From Rhodopseudomonas pentothenatexigens (GTDB taxonomy: Bacteria; Pseudomonadota; Alphaproteobacteria; Rhizobiales; Xanthobacteraceae), in assembly GCF_900218015.1 (NCBI RefSeq), contig NZ_UFQQ01000008.1, positions 164,841 to 228,840 of the forward strand: a stretch of DNA of 64,000 nucleotides, written 5' to 3'. Numbering within the stretch: the first letter of the stretch is position 1; each line of letters opens with the position of its first letter. A program made the translations under genes and the position numbers. The notes below the pieces were generated by a model. That model did no database searches. It was given only the letters and a program-made list of their open reading frames with translations, and was not told the DNA's origin. Below are positions 10,126 through 19,237 of the stretch, in pieces.

Positions 10126-10237
10126 TCCAATTCCTCGCTGGGCCTCCGCACGCTCTCGAGGGCGGCGAGGCGAAGGCGGGGGGCTCCAAACGTAAACCGA
10201 GACGGCCGCAAAGGTTCCCGTCGCGGAACAGGAACGA

Positions 10238-11281
10238 CTAACGCGGCGGGGAGAGAGGCCTGGGCGCGCGCTGACGCCCATGCTCCGTTCGCACCGCGGC
10301 AAACAACAACGCCAACCCAGCCGCCACCGCGCCGACCGCAACGCCGGCCCGCAGCAGGTCCGGGTTGAATGGAAACGCGGAGGTGGAGGAAAGCCGGTCG
10401 AAGCGTCCGTGGGCGCCGGGATCACCGCGCCCGGCGTCGAACAGATTGTCGGGGCGGTGCGGCGCTTCCGGCTCGTCGCTGGTCTCGTTGTCGACGCCGG
10501 CCCGGGCCAGGATCCGGTCCACTACCGGAGGCATCAGCATCTGCCCCAGGATCGCCTTCACCGCCGAGGCGCCGACCCAGTATTCGCGCGGCGCGCGCTC
10601 GGCGGCGCGTATCACCGCCGCAGCGATTGCTTCCGGCTGATAGATCGGCGGCACCGGCGCCGCCTTGCGGTCGAACTTGTTACGCGCCCAATCGAACTGT
10701 GGGGTGTTCACCGCCGGCAGATGCACCATGGTGAGGGTGATCGCGCTGTGCTCGGCCATCAGTTCGCTGCGCAGCGAATCGATGAAGCCGCGGGTCGCGG
10801 CCTTGGCGGCGCAATACGGTGCCTGGAACGGGATCGAACGATACGCCAGCGCCGAGCCGATCGAGATGATCGCGCCGCGGTTGCGCGGCCGCATCTGGCG
10901 CAGCGCTGCCAGCGTACCGTGCACCTGGCCGAGGTAACTGACTCGGGTGACCTGGTGGAATTCTTCCGGGGAAATGTCGACGCTCGCGCCGTAGACCGTG
11001 ACCATGGCGTTGTTGACCCACAGGTCGATCGGCCCGAGCTCGGCTTCGACTTGGTCCGCAGCGACCATCATCGCTTCCGCGTCGCCGACGTCGGCCTCGA
11101 TCACCAGCGCCTCGCCGCCGAGGCGGATGATCTCGCGCATTGTGCTCTCCAGTCCCTCGCGCCCGCGAGCGATCAGGCCGACTTTGCAGCCGCGACGACC
11201 GAACGCCACAGCGATCGCCCGGCCGACGCCCGCACTGGCACCGGTCACCACGACGGTTTCGATGACGTCGCGCCTGGTCAT
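10238..11281 (-). CDS. Short-chain dehydrogenase/reductase with C-terminal membrane helix
   Basis: A 347-residue SDR. The Rossmann motif TGASAGVGRA lies at the N-terminus, NNAMVTVYG replaces the usual NNAG, and the catalytic Ser and YxxxK are seen in ISIGSALAY and YCAAKAATRG. After the about 250-residue SDR core there is an extension ending in a hydrophobic segment (LLRAGVAVGAVAAGLALLFA) that could tether it to the membrane. The substrate is unknown. The start at 11281 has AGGGAA at a good distance; an in-frame ATG at 11308 would add nine residues. The gene follows degP on the same strand at about 175 bases, with a likely terminator between, so they may not be cotranscribed. Confidence 0.82.
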   Translation of the reverse strand: MTRRDVIETVVVTGASAGVGRAIAVAFGRRGCKVGLIARGREGLESTMREIIRLGGEALVIEADVGDAEAMMVAADQVEAELGPIDLWVNNAMVTVYGASVDISPEEFHQVTRVSYLGQVHGTLAALRQMRPRNRGAIISIGSALAYRSIPFQAPYCAAKAATRGFIDSLRSELMAEHSAITLTMVHLPAVNTPQFDWARNKFDRKAAPVPPIYQPEAIAAAVIRAAERAPREYWVGASAVKAILGQMLMPPVVDRILARAGVDNETSDEPEAPHRPDNLFDAGRGDPGAHGRFDRLSSTSAFPFNPDLLRAGVAVGAVAAGLALLFAAVRTEHGRQRAPRPLSPPR

Positions 11282-11399
11282 CAGGATTCCCTTTGCTATT
11301 GGACACATGCGATTTATGCCGACAACGCGGGGGCAGCATTCCAGGTTGCTCTGCCGAAGGTGAAATCTCGGTCAGGCGTCTCGCAGCAAAGGCGCAAAC

Positions 11400-11432
11400 G
11401 AATGAGGGCCGACGCGGAGCCGCCCCTCATTC
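11400..11432 (-). terminator. Hairpin downstream of the DegP gene
   Basis: Nine-base arms GAATGAGGG (11400-11408) and CCCTCATTC (11424-11432) enclose a GC-rich loop that can pair further. It lies 26 bases past the stop of the protease gene on the minus strand and is followed by a T-containing stretch (GTTTGCG). The T run is short, so this is a moderate terminator call. Confidence 0.5.
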
Positions 11433-11457
11433 AACGGGTTCGGGATGGGCCGTTCGC

Positions 11458-13014
11458 TCAGCCCTTGGCGATCGGCACCGCGATGAAGCGCGCCGCCGCG
11501 TCTGCGGTCTTCACCCGGATCAGCACGCTCTTCTTGCCGTCCTTGCTGGCTGCCGCCAGCGCGCTGCGGACGTCGCCGGTGTTGGCCACCGCCTTGCCGC
11601 CGACGTCGAGGATGACATCGCCGGTGCGCAACCCTTTGTCGGCGGCGGGTCCGCTCGGATCGACGCCCGTGACCACGACACCATTCCGGCCGGCACCGTC
11701 GACTTCGCTCGCCGGCGCGACCCGCAGGCCGAGATAGGGTCGGCCGGCGTCGCGATCGCCGCCGCCATTGTCCGCGACCTTGTGGCGATCACCCGGCATT
11801 TCGGCGAGCGTCAGATCGATGGTCTTGGACTGGCCGTTGTGCAGCACGTCGAGCTTCACCGAAGAGCCCGGCGCCAGCGTGCTGATGGTGCGCGCCAGCG
11901 CACGGGAATCCTTGACCTCCCTGCCGTCGACCGCGGTGATCACGTCGCCGGCCTTGATCCCCGCCTTCGCGGCCGGGCTGCCGTCCTGCGGACTGTCGAC
12001 CAGTGCGCCGCGGGCCTGCTTCATGCCGAGGCTGTCGGCGATCTCGGCGGTCACCGGCTGCACCTGCACGCCGAGCCAGCCGCGGGTGACGTAGCCCTTG
12101 TCCTTGAGCTGAGCCACCACCAGCTTGGCCGTCCCCGCCGGGATGTCGAAGCCGATGCCGACCGAACCGCCGGACGGCGAATAGATCGCGGTGTTGACGC
12201 CGATGACGTTGCCGTTGGTGTCGAACGCGGGGCCGCCGGAATTGCCCTTGTTGATCGGTGCGTCGATCTGCACGTAGTCGTCATACGGGCCCGAGCCGAT
12301 ATCACGGCCGCGCGCCGAGACGATGCCGGCCGTCACCGTGCCGCCGAGACCGAACGGATTGCCGACCGCGATCACCCAATCGCCGACTCGCGCCGGCGCC
12401 TCGGCAAAATTGACGTGCGGGAAATCGGTCTTGCCGTCGACCTTGATCAGCGCCAGGTCGGTCTTGGGATCGGTGCCGACGACCTTGGCGGTGTAGACGG
12501 TGCCGTCATCGGTCGTCACCTGCACCGACTTGGCGTGATCGACCACGTGATTATTGGTGACCGCATAGCCGTCGGCGGTGATGAAGAAGCCGGAGCCTTC
12601 GCCGGTGATCATCTGATGCCGCTTCGGCATGCCGTCGGGACTGCGGAAGCCGAACTGGCGCTCGAACTGCTGGAAACCCGGCGGCAACTGCATCTGGTCA
12701 CCGTCACCATCGTCGCGCACCAGCGGCGTGACCTGGCGGTCATCGTCGATCTTGACCCGCACCGAAATCACCGCCGGCTTCACCCTCTCGACCAGGTCGC
12801 CGAATCCGGCGGGCGCAGGTTTGCCGGCCTCGGCCGCGTAGGCCGGCGAAGTCAGCGACGGCATCTCGCGGCTGAGAAAGCCGGCACCGCCGAGCGCCAC
12901 CACCATGCTCAAGCCCGCAACGGAGGCCAGCAGCGAAAGCCGCCGCGGCCTCAACACTTTTCGGATGTGAGCATCGTTTTGAACTGATAGGTGGTCGAAG
13001 TGGTCGCCTTCCAT
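11458..13014 (-). CDS. degP: DegP/HtrA (Do family) periplasmic serine protease
   Basis: A 518-residue HtrA protease/chaperone. A cytoplasmic head of about 25 residues precedes a signal anchor or signal peptide (LSLLASVAGLSMVVALGGAG). The trypsin-like domain carries the intact triad: His156 in TNNHVVDH, Asp186 in KTDLALIKV and Ser259 in NKGNSGGPAFD. Two PDZ domains follow, with carboxylate loops near GWLGVQVQPVT and PYLGLRVAP. Do-family proteases degrade or refold damaged envelope proteins. The start ATG 13014 is the only good one before the signal sequence. The triad contrasts with the HtrA-like protein at 19238-20203, where it is lost. Confidence 0.93.
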   Translation of the reverse strand: MEGDHFDHLSVQNDAHIRKVLRPRRLSLLASVAGLSMVVALGGAGFLSREMPSLTSPAYAAEAGKPAPAGFGDLVERVKPAVISVRVKIDDDRQVTPLVRDDGDGDQMQLPPGFQQFERQFGFRSPDGMPKRHQMITGEGSGFFITADGYAVTNNHVVDHAKSVQVTTDDGTVYTAKVVGTDPKTDLALIKVDGKTDFPHVNFAEAPARVGDWVIAVGNPFGLGGTVTAGIVSARGRDIGSGPYDDYVQIDAPINKGNSGGPAFDTNGNVIGVNTAIYSPSGGSVGIGFDIPAGTAKLVVAQLKDKGYVTRGWLGVQVQPVTAEIADSLGMKQARGALVDSPQDGSPAAKAGIKAGDVITAVDGREVKDSRALARTISTLAPGSSVKLDVLHNGQSKTIDLTLAEMPGDRHKVADNGGGDRDAGRPYLGLRVAPASEVDGAGRNGVVVTGVDPSGPAADKGLRTGDVILDVGGKAVANTGDVRSALAAASKDGKKSVLIRVKTADAAARFIAVPIAKG

Positions 13015-13249
13015 GACATGGTCTCCATCTGATCGATCGTGAGCGATGCGACCGAATATAGGAGGGCGACCTTACGGCGAGCTGTTCCGGATATTAATCT
13101 TCGGCAAGCTGCTATCACACGCACGCGAGCAAGCGACGGGAGACTTGTGCGGAGAGACGCTGAGAGAGCGACGATGACTTCGCTTCTGTCCGACAGATCA
13201 CACGCGAGGCTGACGGCGCATGCGCTGGCACACGCCGCCTTCGGTTCGC

Positions 13250-13732
13250 TCAGCGGCGCTTCATCGAGACCGCAATCTGCCGCACGTCATTGCCTTGCGG
13301 CACGATCGTGACCGATTGCGACGCGCCGCGGGTCGCGACCGACAACGAGGCATTGAAGCCCGGTCCCGCCACCTGAGCCGAGATGCCTCCACCGCGGACC
13401 GTGCCCGAGACGCTGCCGGTGACGTTGCGCGTGGCCTCGCTCCAGGTGCCGGAAATGCGACCACCGGTTTCTTCGACGTTACTCGAAATGTCGAACTTGT
13501 AGCTGTCGCTGGCGCAGGTCAGCTTCTGCTGCATCAGACGGCCACCGCCGCCGACCGCATAGGAGGCACGGCAGCGAATCCGCTCGGCCGAGCCGTCCGA
13601 CATCTGCACGCGTCCGGAGCCTGACCAATAGCCGGCAAGGCCGTCGAAGGCACCAGCGGCGTTGCCCACCGTCGGAGCGAGCACCGTGCATGCGAGTGCA
13701 GCGGCGAAAGGTGCAGCGTAGCGAATGGTCAT
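13250..13732 (-). CDS. Secreted protein of unknown function
   Basis: A 160-residue protein with a clear signal peptide (MTIRYAAPFAAALACTVLAP, likely cut near VGNAAGA). The mature part has the pattern DGLAGYWSGSGRVQMSDGS, then RIRCRASYAV and KLTCASDSYKF (two Cys likely to form a disulphide), and a beta-rich tail. This layout is common in small hypothetical proteins of Bradyrhizobium and Rhodopseudomonas; I do not recognise a characterised family. The start ATG 13732 has GGAGG six bases upstream. It stands alone between degP and a small membrane protein gene on the same strand. Confidence 0.75.
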   Translation of the reverse strand: MTIRYAAPFAAALACTVLAPTVGNAAGAFDGLAGYWSGSGRVQMSDGSAERIRCRASYAVGGGGRLMQQKLTCASDSYKFDISSNVEETGGRISGTWSEATRNVTGSVSGTVRGGGISAQVAGPGFNASLSVATRGASQSVTIVPQGNDVRQIAVSMKRR

Positions 13733-13854
13733 GTCAGGCCTCCGGAGAACGGACGATGGAAAAATGCTGTGTGAATCGGACATCGGCCAGCACGCGAGCG
13801 GAGAGAACACTCTTCAAGGCGACCGGTTTCATAACTTCCCGGTGAGCCGGTTCA

Positions 13855-14139
13855 TTATCCCAGCGAGAGGGCGATCACCGTGCCGACGATCACACCAGCG
13901 CAGGCGCCCGACAACACAAAAACCGAACCCCACAGCAGGAAATAACCGATCACTGCTCCCAACGTCTTGTCGAGATGGTCACCGAACATCCAGAACGAGG
14001 CTGCGCATCCGACCAGGACGATCGAGGCGATCGCCACCCTGACCCACAGCGCCCGGCGCGACGCACGCACGACGAACCACGCGCCCCACGCCACGACGAC
14101 GGCGAGCAGCACCCAAGCGATGATCAGACGGACAGCCAT
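13855..14139 (-). CDS. Small membrane protein, function unknown
   Basis: A 94-residue hydrophobic protein with three predicted membrane helices (LIIAWVLLAVVVAWGAWFVV; RVAIASIVLVGCAASFWMF; VIGYFLLWGSVFVLSGACAG). A GGAAA stretch precedes ATG 14139. No family is recognised. Codon use looks like the neighbouring genes, which supports it being real, but short hydrophobic frames in GC-rich DNA can be deceptive. Confidence 0.55.
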   Translation of the reverse strand: MAVRLIIAWVLLAVVVAWGAWFVVRASRRALWVRVAIASIVLVGCAASFWMFGDHLDKTLGAVIGYFLLWGSVFVLSGACAGVIVGTVIALSLG

Positions 14140-14297
14140 GACGGTTTTCCAAGGTACAGAAGACGACCTATCCGGCGCAGTCGACGAACCGATGACGGAT
14201 CGCCGCCGCAGCGGATTTGCACTACATTATCGCGTCATGGGCGCGCTGTGACGGCTTTTGTTGCTTACCGAATTACCCCTCCGCGATGTGATGGTGC

Positions 14298-15866
14298 ATG
14301 GTCTCGCTATCTGATCCCGCTCTGCCGACTCGGCCGGTGCCACTGTTTCGGGGCCGCAGGCTGTCCAAGCGATTCGGCGGCTTCACTGCCAACGAGGAGA
14401 TCGATCTCGATGTTGCCGGCGGCGAGATTCACGCGCTGCTCGGCGAGAACGGCGCCGGCAAATCGACCCTGGTGAAGCTGATCACCGGCCTCTTGCAGCC
14501 GGACGAAGGTGAGATGACCTGGCGCGGCGCCCGCCTCATTTTTTCAGGTCCGGCGGAGGCGCGGGCGCGCGGCATTGCGGCGGTGTCGCAGCATTTCGCG
14601 CTGTTCGACAATCTCACGGTCGCCGAGAACGTCGCGCTCGGGCTCGATCGCCGGGTCTCGGTCGGCAAGCTGGCGGCGGAGCTGGGTCAGATCGCGCAGC
14701 GCTACGGCCTGCCGCTCGATCCCAAGCGCGAGGTATGGCGGCTGTCGGTCGGCGAGCGGCAGCGGATCGAGATCGTCCGCGCGCTGCTGCAAGACCCGCA
14801 GCTTCTGATCCTCGACGAGCCGACCGCCGTGCTGACGCCGGCCGAAGCCGACCGGCTGTTCGACGTGTTGGAACGCCTGAAGGCCGACGGCCGGGCGCTG
14901 CTGTACATCTCGCACAAGCTCGACGAGGTGAAGCGGCTCGCCGGCACGGCCACCATCCTGCGCGGCGGCCGCGTCGTCGGCCGCTGCGATCCGCGCCAAG
15001 AAAGCGCCGCCTCGATGGCGCGGATGATGGTCGGCAGCGACGTGGCGACACCAAAGCAGGCCCGTCATCCGATCGGCGACCCATCGCTGAGAGTCAGCGA
15101 TCTGACGCTGCGGCCCGACGATCCGCACGGCGTGGCGCTGCGCGATCTTTGCTTCGATGTCCGTAGCGGCGAGATCGTCGGCATCGCAGGAGTTGCCGGC
15201 AACGGTCAGGACGAACTGTTCTCGGCGCTGTCCGGCGAGACGCCGATCGAACGGGCGGACGCCATCACGATGGTCGGCGAAGTCGCCGGCGGACTGTCGA
15301 TCAACCAGCGGCGGCGGCTCGGCGTCGCGTTCGTGCCGGAACAGCGGCTCGGCCATGCCACGGTGCCGACGATGCCGCTCTCCGCCAACGCGCTGCTGAC
15401 CGGCCATGCGACCGGCGGCCTGGTGCGGTTCGGGCTGATCGATCGCCGGGCCACGCAGGCACTGGTCGACCGCGTCAGCGAAGCCTTCGACGTGCGCAAA
15501 CCCGGCCGCGATCCGGAGGCGGCGCGGCTGTCCGGCGGCAATCTGCAGAAGTTCATCCTGGGCCGCGAGATCCTGCGGCAGCCGAAGCTGCTGATCGTCG
15601 ATCAGCCGAGCTGGGGACTGGACGCTGGCGCGGCCAGCGCGATCCGCCAGGCACTACTCGATCTCGCAGCGCGCGGCGCCGCGGTGCTGGTGATCAGCCA
15701 AGATCTCGACGAGTTGATCGAGATCGCCGATCGCATCGGGGTGATGTTTCACGGCCGGCTATCGCCGCCGCGCGCCATCAGCGAGATCGGCCGCGATCAG
15801 CTCGGGCTGTTGATGGGTGGCTCCGGCTGGCCGCGGACGGAGGCACGCGATGCCGCTGGTGCTTGA
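14298..15866 (+). CDS. ABC importer ATPase with two ATP-binding domains (BMP-type, likely nucleoside uptake)
   Basis: A 522-residue tandem ABC ATPase of the RbsA/YufO/NupA type. The first domain has Walker A GENGAGKST, signature LSVGERQRIEI and Walker B LLILDEPTAVLTP. The second has a degenerate P-loop (GVAGNGQDELF), signature LSGGNLQKFIL and LLIVDQPSWGLD. This asymmetry is normal for the family. It heads a four-gene operon: the next gene starts inside it at 15850 (17-base overlap), then a second permease and a BMP-family binding protein. With a BMP protein as partner the most likely cargo is a purine or other nucleoside, rather than a sugar. That is inference from family context. Confidence 0.88.
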   Translation: MVSLSDPALPTRPVPLFRGRRLSKRFGGFTANEEIDLDVAGGEIHALLGENGAGKSTLVKLITGLLQPDEGEMTWRGARLIFSGPAEARARGIAAVSQHFALFDNLTVAENVALGLDRRVSVGKLAAELGQIAQRYGLPLDPKREVWRLSVGERQRIEIVRALLQDPQLLILDEPTAVLTPAEADRLFDVLERLKADGRALLYISHKLDEVKRLAGTATILRGGRVVGRCDPRQESAASMARMMVGSDVATPKQARHPIGDPSLRVSDLTLRPDDPHGVALRDLCFDVRSGEIVGIAGVAGNGQDELFSALSGETPIERADAITMVGEVAGGLSINQRRRLGVAFVPEQRLGHATVPTMPLSANALLTGHATGGLVRFGLIDRRATQALVDRVSEAFDVRKPGRDPEAARLSGGNLQKFILGREILRQPKLLIVDQPSWGLDAGAASAIRQALLDLAARGAAVLVISQDLDELIEIADRIGVMFHGRLSPPRAISEIGRDQLGLLMGGSGWPRTEARDAAGA

Positions 15867-16941
15867 GAGGCGCAGCGAGCGATCGGTGGCGATCGCGCTG
15901 CTGTCGCCGCTTCTGGCGATCGCGTTGACGCTGCTGACGCTGACGATCATCTTCTCCGCGCTCGGCAAGAACCCGGCCGCGGCGCTGACAGTGTATTTCA
16001 TCACGCCGCTGACCGACGGCTATTCGCTTCAGGAGATCGCGGTCAAGGCTTCGCCGCTGGTGATGATCGCGGTCGGGCTGGCGCTGTGCTACCGCGCCAA
16101 TGCCTGGAACATCGGTGCCGAAGGCCAATTGCTGGTCGGCGCGATCGCCGGCAGCGCACTGGCGGTGATGACGCACGGGACTGATCCCGGACCCTGGCTG
16201 CTGCCGGCGATGCTGCTGACGGGAGCGCTCGCCGGTGCCGGCTACGCCCTGATCCCGGCGCTGTGCAAGGTGAGGTTTGGCGCGTCGGAGATCCTGATCA
16301 GCCTGATGCTGGTCTATGTCGCCGGCCTGCTGCTCGATTATCTGGTGCGTGGGCCGTGGCGCGACCCCGCCGGCTTCAACTTTCCAACCACCGCCGAGTT
16401 CGATCCCGCCGCGACGCTGCCGCTGCTGATCGGCGGCAGCCGCGTCCACGCCGGCCTGATCCTGACGCTGGTCGCGGTCGCGGCGGCAGCCGTGCTGCTC
16501 GGCCGCACCCTGAAAGGCTTCGAAATTCGCGTGGTCGGCACTGCCCCACGCGCGGCGCGGTTCGCCGGCTTCAATGCCGACCGCCTGGTGCTGACGACGT
16601 TTGCGATCTCCGGCGCCCTGGCCGGCCTCGCCGGTATCCTCGAGGTCGCCGGCCCGATCGGCCATCTGCAGCCGGACATCTCGCCGGGCTACGGCTTCAC
16701 CGCGATCATCGTGGCGTTTCTCGGCCGCCTCAATCCGCTGGGCATTCTCGCCAGCGGCCTGTTCCTCGCCTTGACCTTCATCGGCGGCGAGCAGGCGCAG
16801 ATTGCGCTCAAACTGCCGCAGGACATGACCGGCGTGATCCAGGGCATCCTGCTGTTCTACGTGCTCGCCTGCGACTCGCTGATTCTGTACCGGATCCGTT
16901 GGCGCACGCCGCAACGAAAGGCGCCCCATGGGCCTCGTTGA
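15850..16941 (+). CDS. ABC importer permease, subunit 1 (BMP-type)
   Basis: A 363-residue inner-membrane permease with about 9-10 hydrophobic helices, of the BPD_transp_2 family. The motif YRANAWNIGAEGQLLVGAIAG near residue 80 and FNADRLVLTTFAISGALAGL are characteristic. It forms the transmembrane pore together with the next gene's product. ATG 15850 has GGAGG at 15838-15842 and overlaps the ATPase gene by 17 bases, which suggests translational coupling. It also overlaps the next permease gene by 14 bases. Confidence 0.88.
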   Translation: MPLVLERRSERSVAIALLSPLLAIALTLLTLTIIFSALGKNPAAALTVYFITPLTDGYSLQEIAVKASPLVMIAVGLALCYRANAWNIGAEGQLLVGAIAGSALAVMTHGTDPGPWLLPAMLLTGALAGAGYALIPALCKVRFGASEILISLMLVYVAGLLLDYLVRGPWRDPAGFNFPTTAEFDPAATLPLLIGGSRVHAGLILTLVAVAAAAVLLGRTLKGFEIRVVGTAPRAARFAGFNADRLVLTTFAISGALAGLAGILEVAGPIGHLQPDISPGYGFTAIIVAFLGRLNPLGILASGLFLALTFIGGEQAQIALKLPQDMTGVIQGILLFYVLACDSLILYRIRWRTPQRKAPHGPR

Positions 16942-17845
16942 AGCGATTCTGCTGTCGATCGTCACCGCGTCGACGCCGCTGTTGCTCGCCGCGAGCGGCG
17001 AGCTCGTTGCCGAGCGCGCCGGGGTGCTCAATCTCGGCGTCGAAGGCATGATGCTGATCGGCGCGGTGTGCGGCTTCGCCGGTGCCTGGGCGACCGGCTC
17101 GACTGCGATCGGCGCGGTGTGCGGGATCACAGCCGGCGTAGCGCTCGCGGCGCTGTTCGCGATGGGGACGATCGGGCTGGCAATCAATCAGGTCGCCGCC
17201 GGCCTGGCGCTGACGATCCTCGGCACCGGCCTCGCGGGACTGATCGGCGCGCCATTCGTCGGAGAGCGCATCGCGGCTGCGCCGCATCTATGGCTGCCGT
17301 GGCTCACGGACCTGCCGCTGATCGGCAAGCTGCTGTTCGGCCAGGACGCCCTGGTCTATCTGGCGGTCGGGCTGATCACTACAATCGCCTTTTTGCTCGC
17401 CCGCAGCAGGACCGGGCTGATCCTGCGCGCGGTCGGCGATGATCCGGCTTCGGCGCATGCGCTCGGCTACAACGTCGCCGCGATCCGGACACTCGCGGTG
17501 CTGTTCGGCGGCGGCTGTGCCGGGCTCGCCGGCGCGTATCTGACGCTGGCCTATACGCCGTTCTACGCGCCCGGCATGACAGCGGGCCGCGGCTGGATCG
17601 CGCTGGCGCTGGTGGTGTTCGCCTCGTGGCGGCCGGGCCGGCTGGTGGCCGGCGCAGCGCTGTTCGGTGCGGTCTCGATCCTGCAACTTCACGTCCAGGC
17701 GTTCGGGCTCGGGTTGCCGTCGCAATTGATGTCTGCGCTGCCCTATCTTGCCACGGTGCTGGTGTTGGTGCTGATCTCGCGGGTCCGCCGCGGCGGCTCG
17801 GTGGCGCCGGCGGCGCTCGGAACAACGTTCGTGCCGGAGCGATAG
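16928..17845 (+). CDS. ABC importer permease, subunit 2 (BMP-type)
   Basis: A 305-residue permease of the same family as the preceding gene, with about 8 helices. It has the equivalent EAA-like motif in AERAGVLNLGVEGMMLIGAV and GLILRAVGDDPASAHALGY. The pairing of a longer and a shorter permease is the standard architecture of BMP-linked nucleoside importers. It overlaps the upstream gene by 14 bases and is followed by 80 bases of spacer before the binding protein. Confidence 0.88.
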   Translation: MGLVEAILLSIVTASTPLLLAASGELVAERAGVLNLGVEGMMLIGAVCGFAGAWATGSTAIGAVCGITAGVALAALFAMGTIGLAINQVAAGLALTILGTGLAGLIGAPFVGERIAAAPHLWLPWLTDLPLIGKLLFGQDALVYLAVGLITTIAFLLARSRTGLILRAVGDDPASAHALGYNVAAIRTLAVLFGGGCAGLAGAYLTLAYTPFYAPGMTAGRGWIALALVVFASWRPGRLVAGAALFGAVSILQLHVQAFGLGLPSQLMSALPYLATVLVLVLISRVRRGGSVAPAALGTTFVPER

Positions 17846-17925
17846 ACGCTATCCACGAGAGTCGCGCGGCCGGGGCGCGGGGCTCGGAAACACGACGGTC
17901 CCCGACGGTGAAGCGGAGAATCGGG

Positions 17926-19026
17926 ATGAACAAGGCGATCATGACGGCGGCGCTGGTGCTGACGGCGAGCTGCGCCGGTCTGTCGCAGGCGGCCGCCCAG
18001 GACAAGCCGGACACCAAGCCGGGCAAGCTGAAGATCGGCTTCGTCTATGTCGGGCTGGTCGGCGATTTCGGCTGGTCCTATCAGCACGACCAGGCGCGGC
18101 AGGCGATCGTCAAGGAGTTCGGCGATCGGGTCGAGACCACGTTCCTCGAAAAGGTCGGCGAAGGCCCGGACGCCGAGCGCTCGATCGAACAGCTCGCCCG
18201 CGCCGGCAACAAGCTGATTTTCGCCACCTCGTTCGGCTACATGGATTCGGTGATCAAGGTCGCCAAGAAGTATCCCGACGTGAAGTTCGAGCACGCCACC
18301 GGCTACAAGCGCGAGGCCAACGTCGCGACCTATTCCGGTCGGTTCTACGAAGGCCGCTATGTGCAGGGTACGATCGCGGCGAAAATGTCCAAGAAGGGCG
18401 TGCTCGGCTATATCGGCTCGTTCCCGGTGCCGGAAGTGATCTCAGGCATCAACGCCACGATGCTGGCGGCGCAGAAGATCAACCCGGACATCAAGGTCAA
18501 GATCGTCTGGGTCAACTCCTGGTTCAATCCCGGCAAGGAAGCCGACGCCGCCAAGGCGCTGATCGACCAGGGCGTCGACGTCATCATGCAGAACACCGAC
18601 AGCGCCGCGGCGATGCAGATCGCCAACGAGCGCGGCATCCGCGCCTTCGGGCAGGATTCCGACATGATCAAATTCGGTCCCAAGGCGCAGCTTACCGCGA
18701 TCGTCAACAACTGGACACCGTACTACGTCTCACGCGTCAAGGCGGTGATCGACGGCAGCTGGGCGTCCCAGGATGTCTGGGAGGGCCTCAAGGACAAGAT
18801 GATCCAGATGGCGCCCTACACCAATATGCCAGGCGACGTGAAGCAGCTCGCCGCCGACACCGAGGCTGGCATCATCGCCGGCACCATCAAGCCGTTCGCC
18901 TGCCCGATCCTCGATCAGGACGGCAAGGAGGTCGAGTGCAAGGGCGGTGACCAGCTCGACGACGGCCAGATCCGCGGCATGAACTTCTACGTCAAGGGTA
19001 TCGACGACAAGATTCCGGGGAAGTAA
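17926..19026 (+). CDS. BMP-family substrate-binding protein of the ABC importer
   Basis: A 366-residue periplasmic protein with a signal peptide (MNKAIMTAALVLTASCAGLS, cleavage likely at AAAQ-D). TASC could be read as a weak lipobox, but it lacks the usual Leu at -3. The mature part matches the Bmp/PnrA family: KLKIGFVYVGLVGDFGWSYQ, ERSIEQLARAGNKLIFATSF, YVQGTIAAKMSKKGVLGYIG and DVIMQNTDSAAAMQIAN. It captures the substrate and delivers it to the two permeases. The aromatic-rich N-terminal lobe fits a nucleoside-like ligand, but this is inferred. An inverted repeat at 19070-19177 follows the gene. Confidence 0.88.
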   Translation: MNKAIMTAALVLTASCAGLSQAAAQDKPDTKPGKLKIGFVYVGLVGDFGWSYQHDQARQAIVKEFGDRVETTFLEKVGEGPDAERSIEQLARAGNKLIFATSFGYMDSVIKVAKKYPDVKFEHATGYKREANVATYSGRFYEGRYVQGTIAAKMSKKGVLGYIGSFPVPEVISGINATMLAAQKINPDIKVKIVWVNSWFNPGKEADAAKALIDQGVDVIMQNTDSAAAMQIANERGIRAFGQDSDMIKFGPKAQLTAIVNNWTPYYVSRVKAVIDGSWASQDVWEGLKDKMIQMAPYTNMPGDVKQLAADTEAGIIAGTIKPFACPILDQDGKEVECKGGDQLDDGQIRGMNFYVKGIDDKIPGK

Positions 19027-19069
19027 CGGCGCGAGGCGCGGGTGCGCAGAGCACAAGCGTTGCCCGAGA

Positions 19070-19177
19070 TGAACGTCATACGAGGGCTTGATCCGCGTAT
19101 CCATCGCGCGCGAAGCGGGCTTGCTACGACTTTGCGAAGACGATGGATTGCCGGATCAAGTCCGGCAATGACGTTGA
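19070..19177. repeat. Long imperfect inverted repeat after the ABC operon (REP-like element)
   Basis: The left arm at about 19071-19107 (containing CGTCAT, GGGCTTGATCC, ATCCATCG) is the imperfect reverse complement of the right arm at 19141-19176 (CGATGGAT, GGATCAAGTCC, ATGACG). The centre is about 30 bases. This class of intergenic palindrome is common in Bradyrhizobium-group genomes. Here it could also end or stabilise the ABC importer transcript. Confidence 0.65.
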
Positions 19178-19237
19178 TGGAGACTGATGACACGCCTGTC
19201 CATCTGACACGCCTGCCCAACGTGCAGGCCTGCTCGC

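Noticed and set aside
13039..13311. A 90-codon frame after the start of degP
   Set aside because: It has a GTG start, no homology by eye, and runs into the convergent secreted-protein gene.
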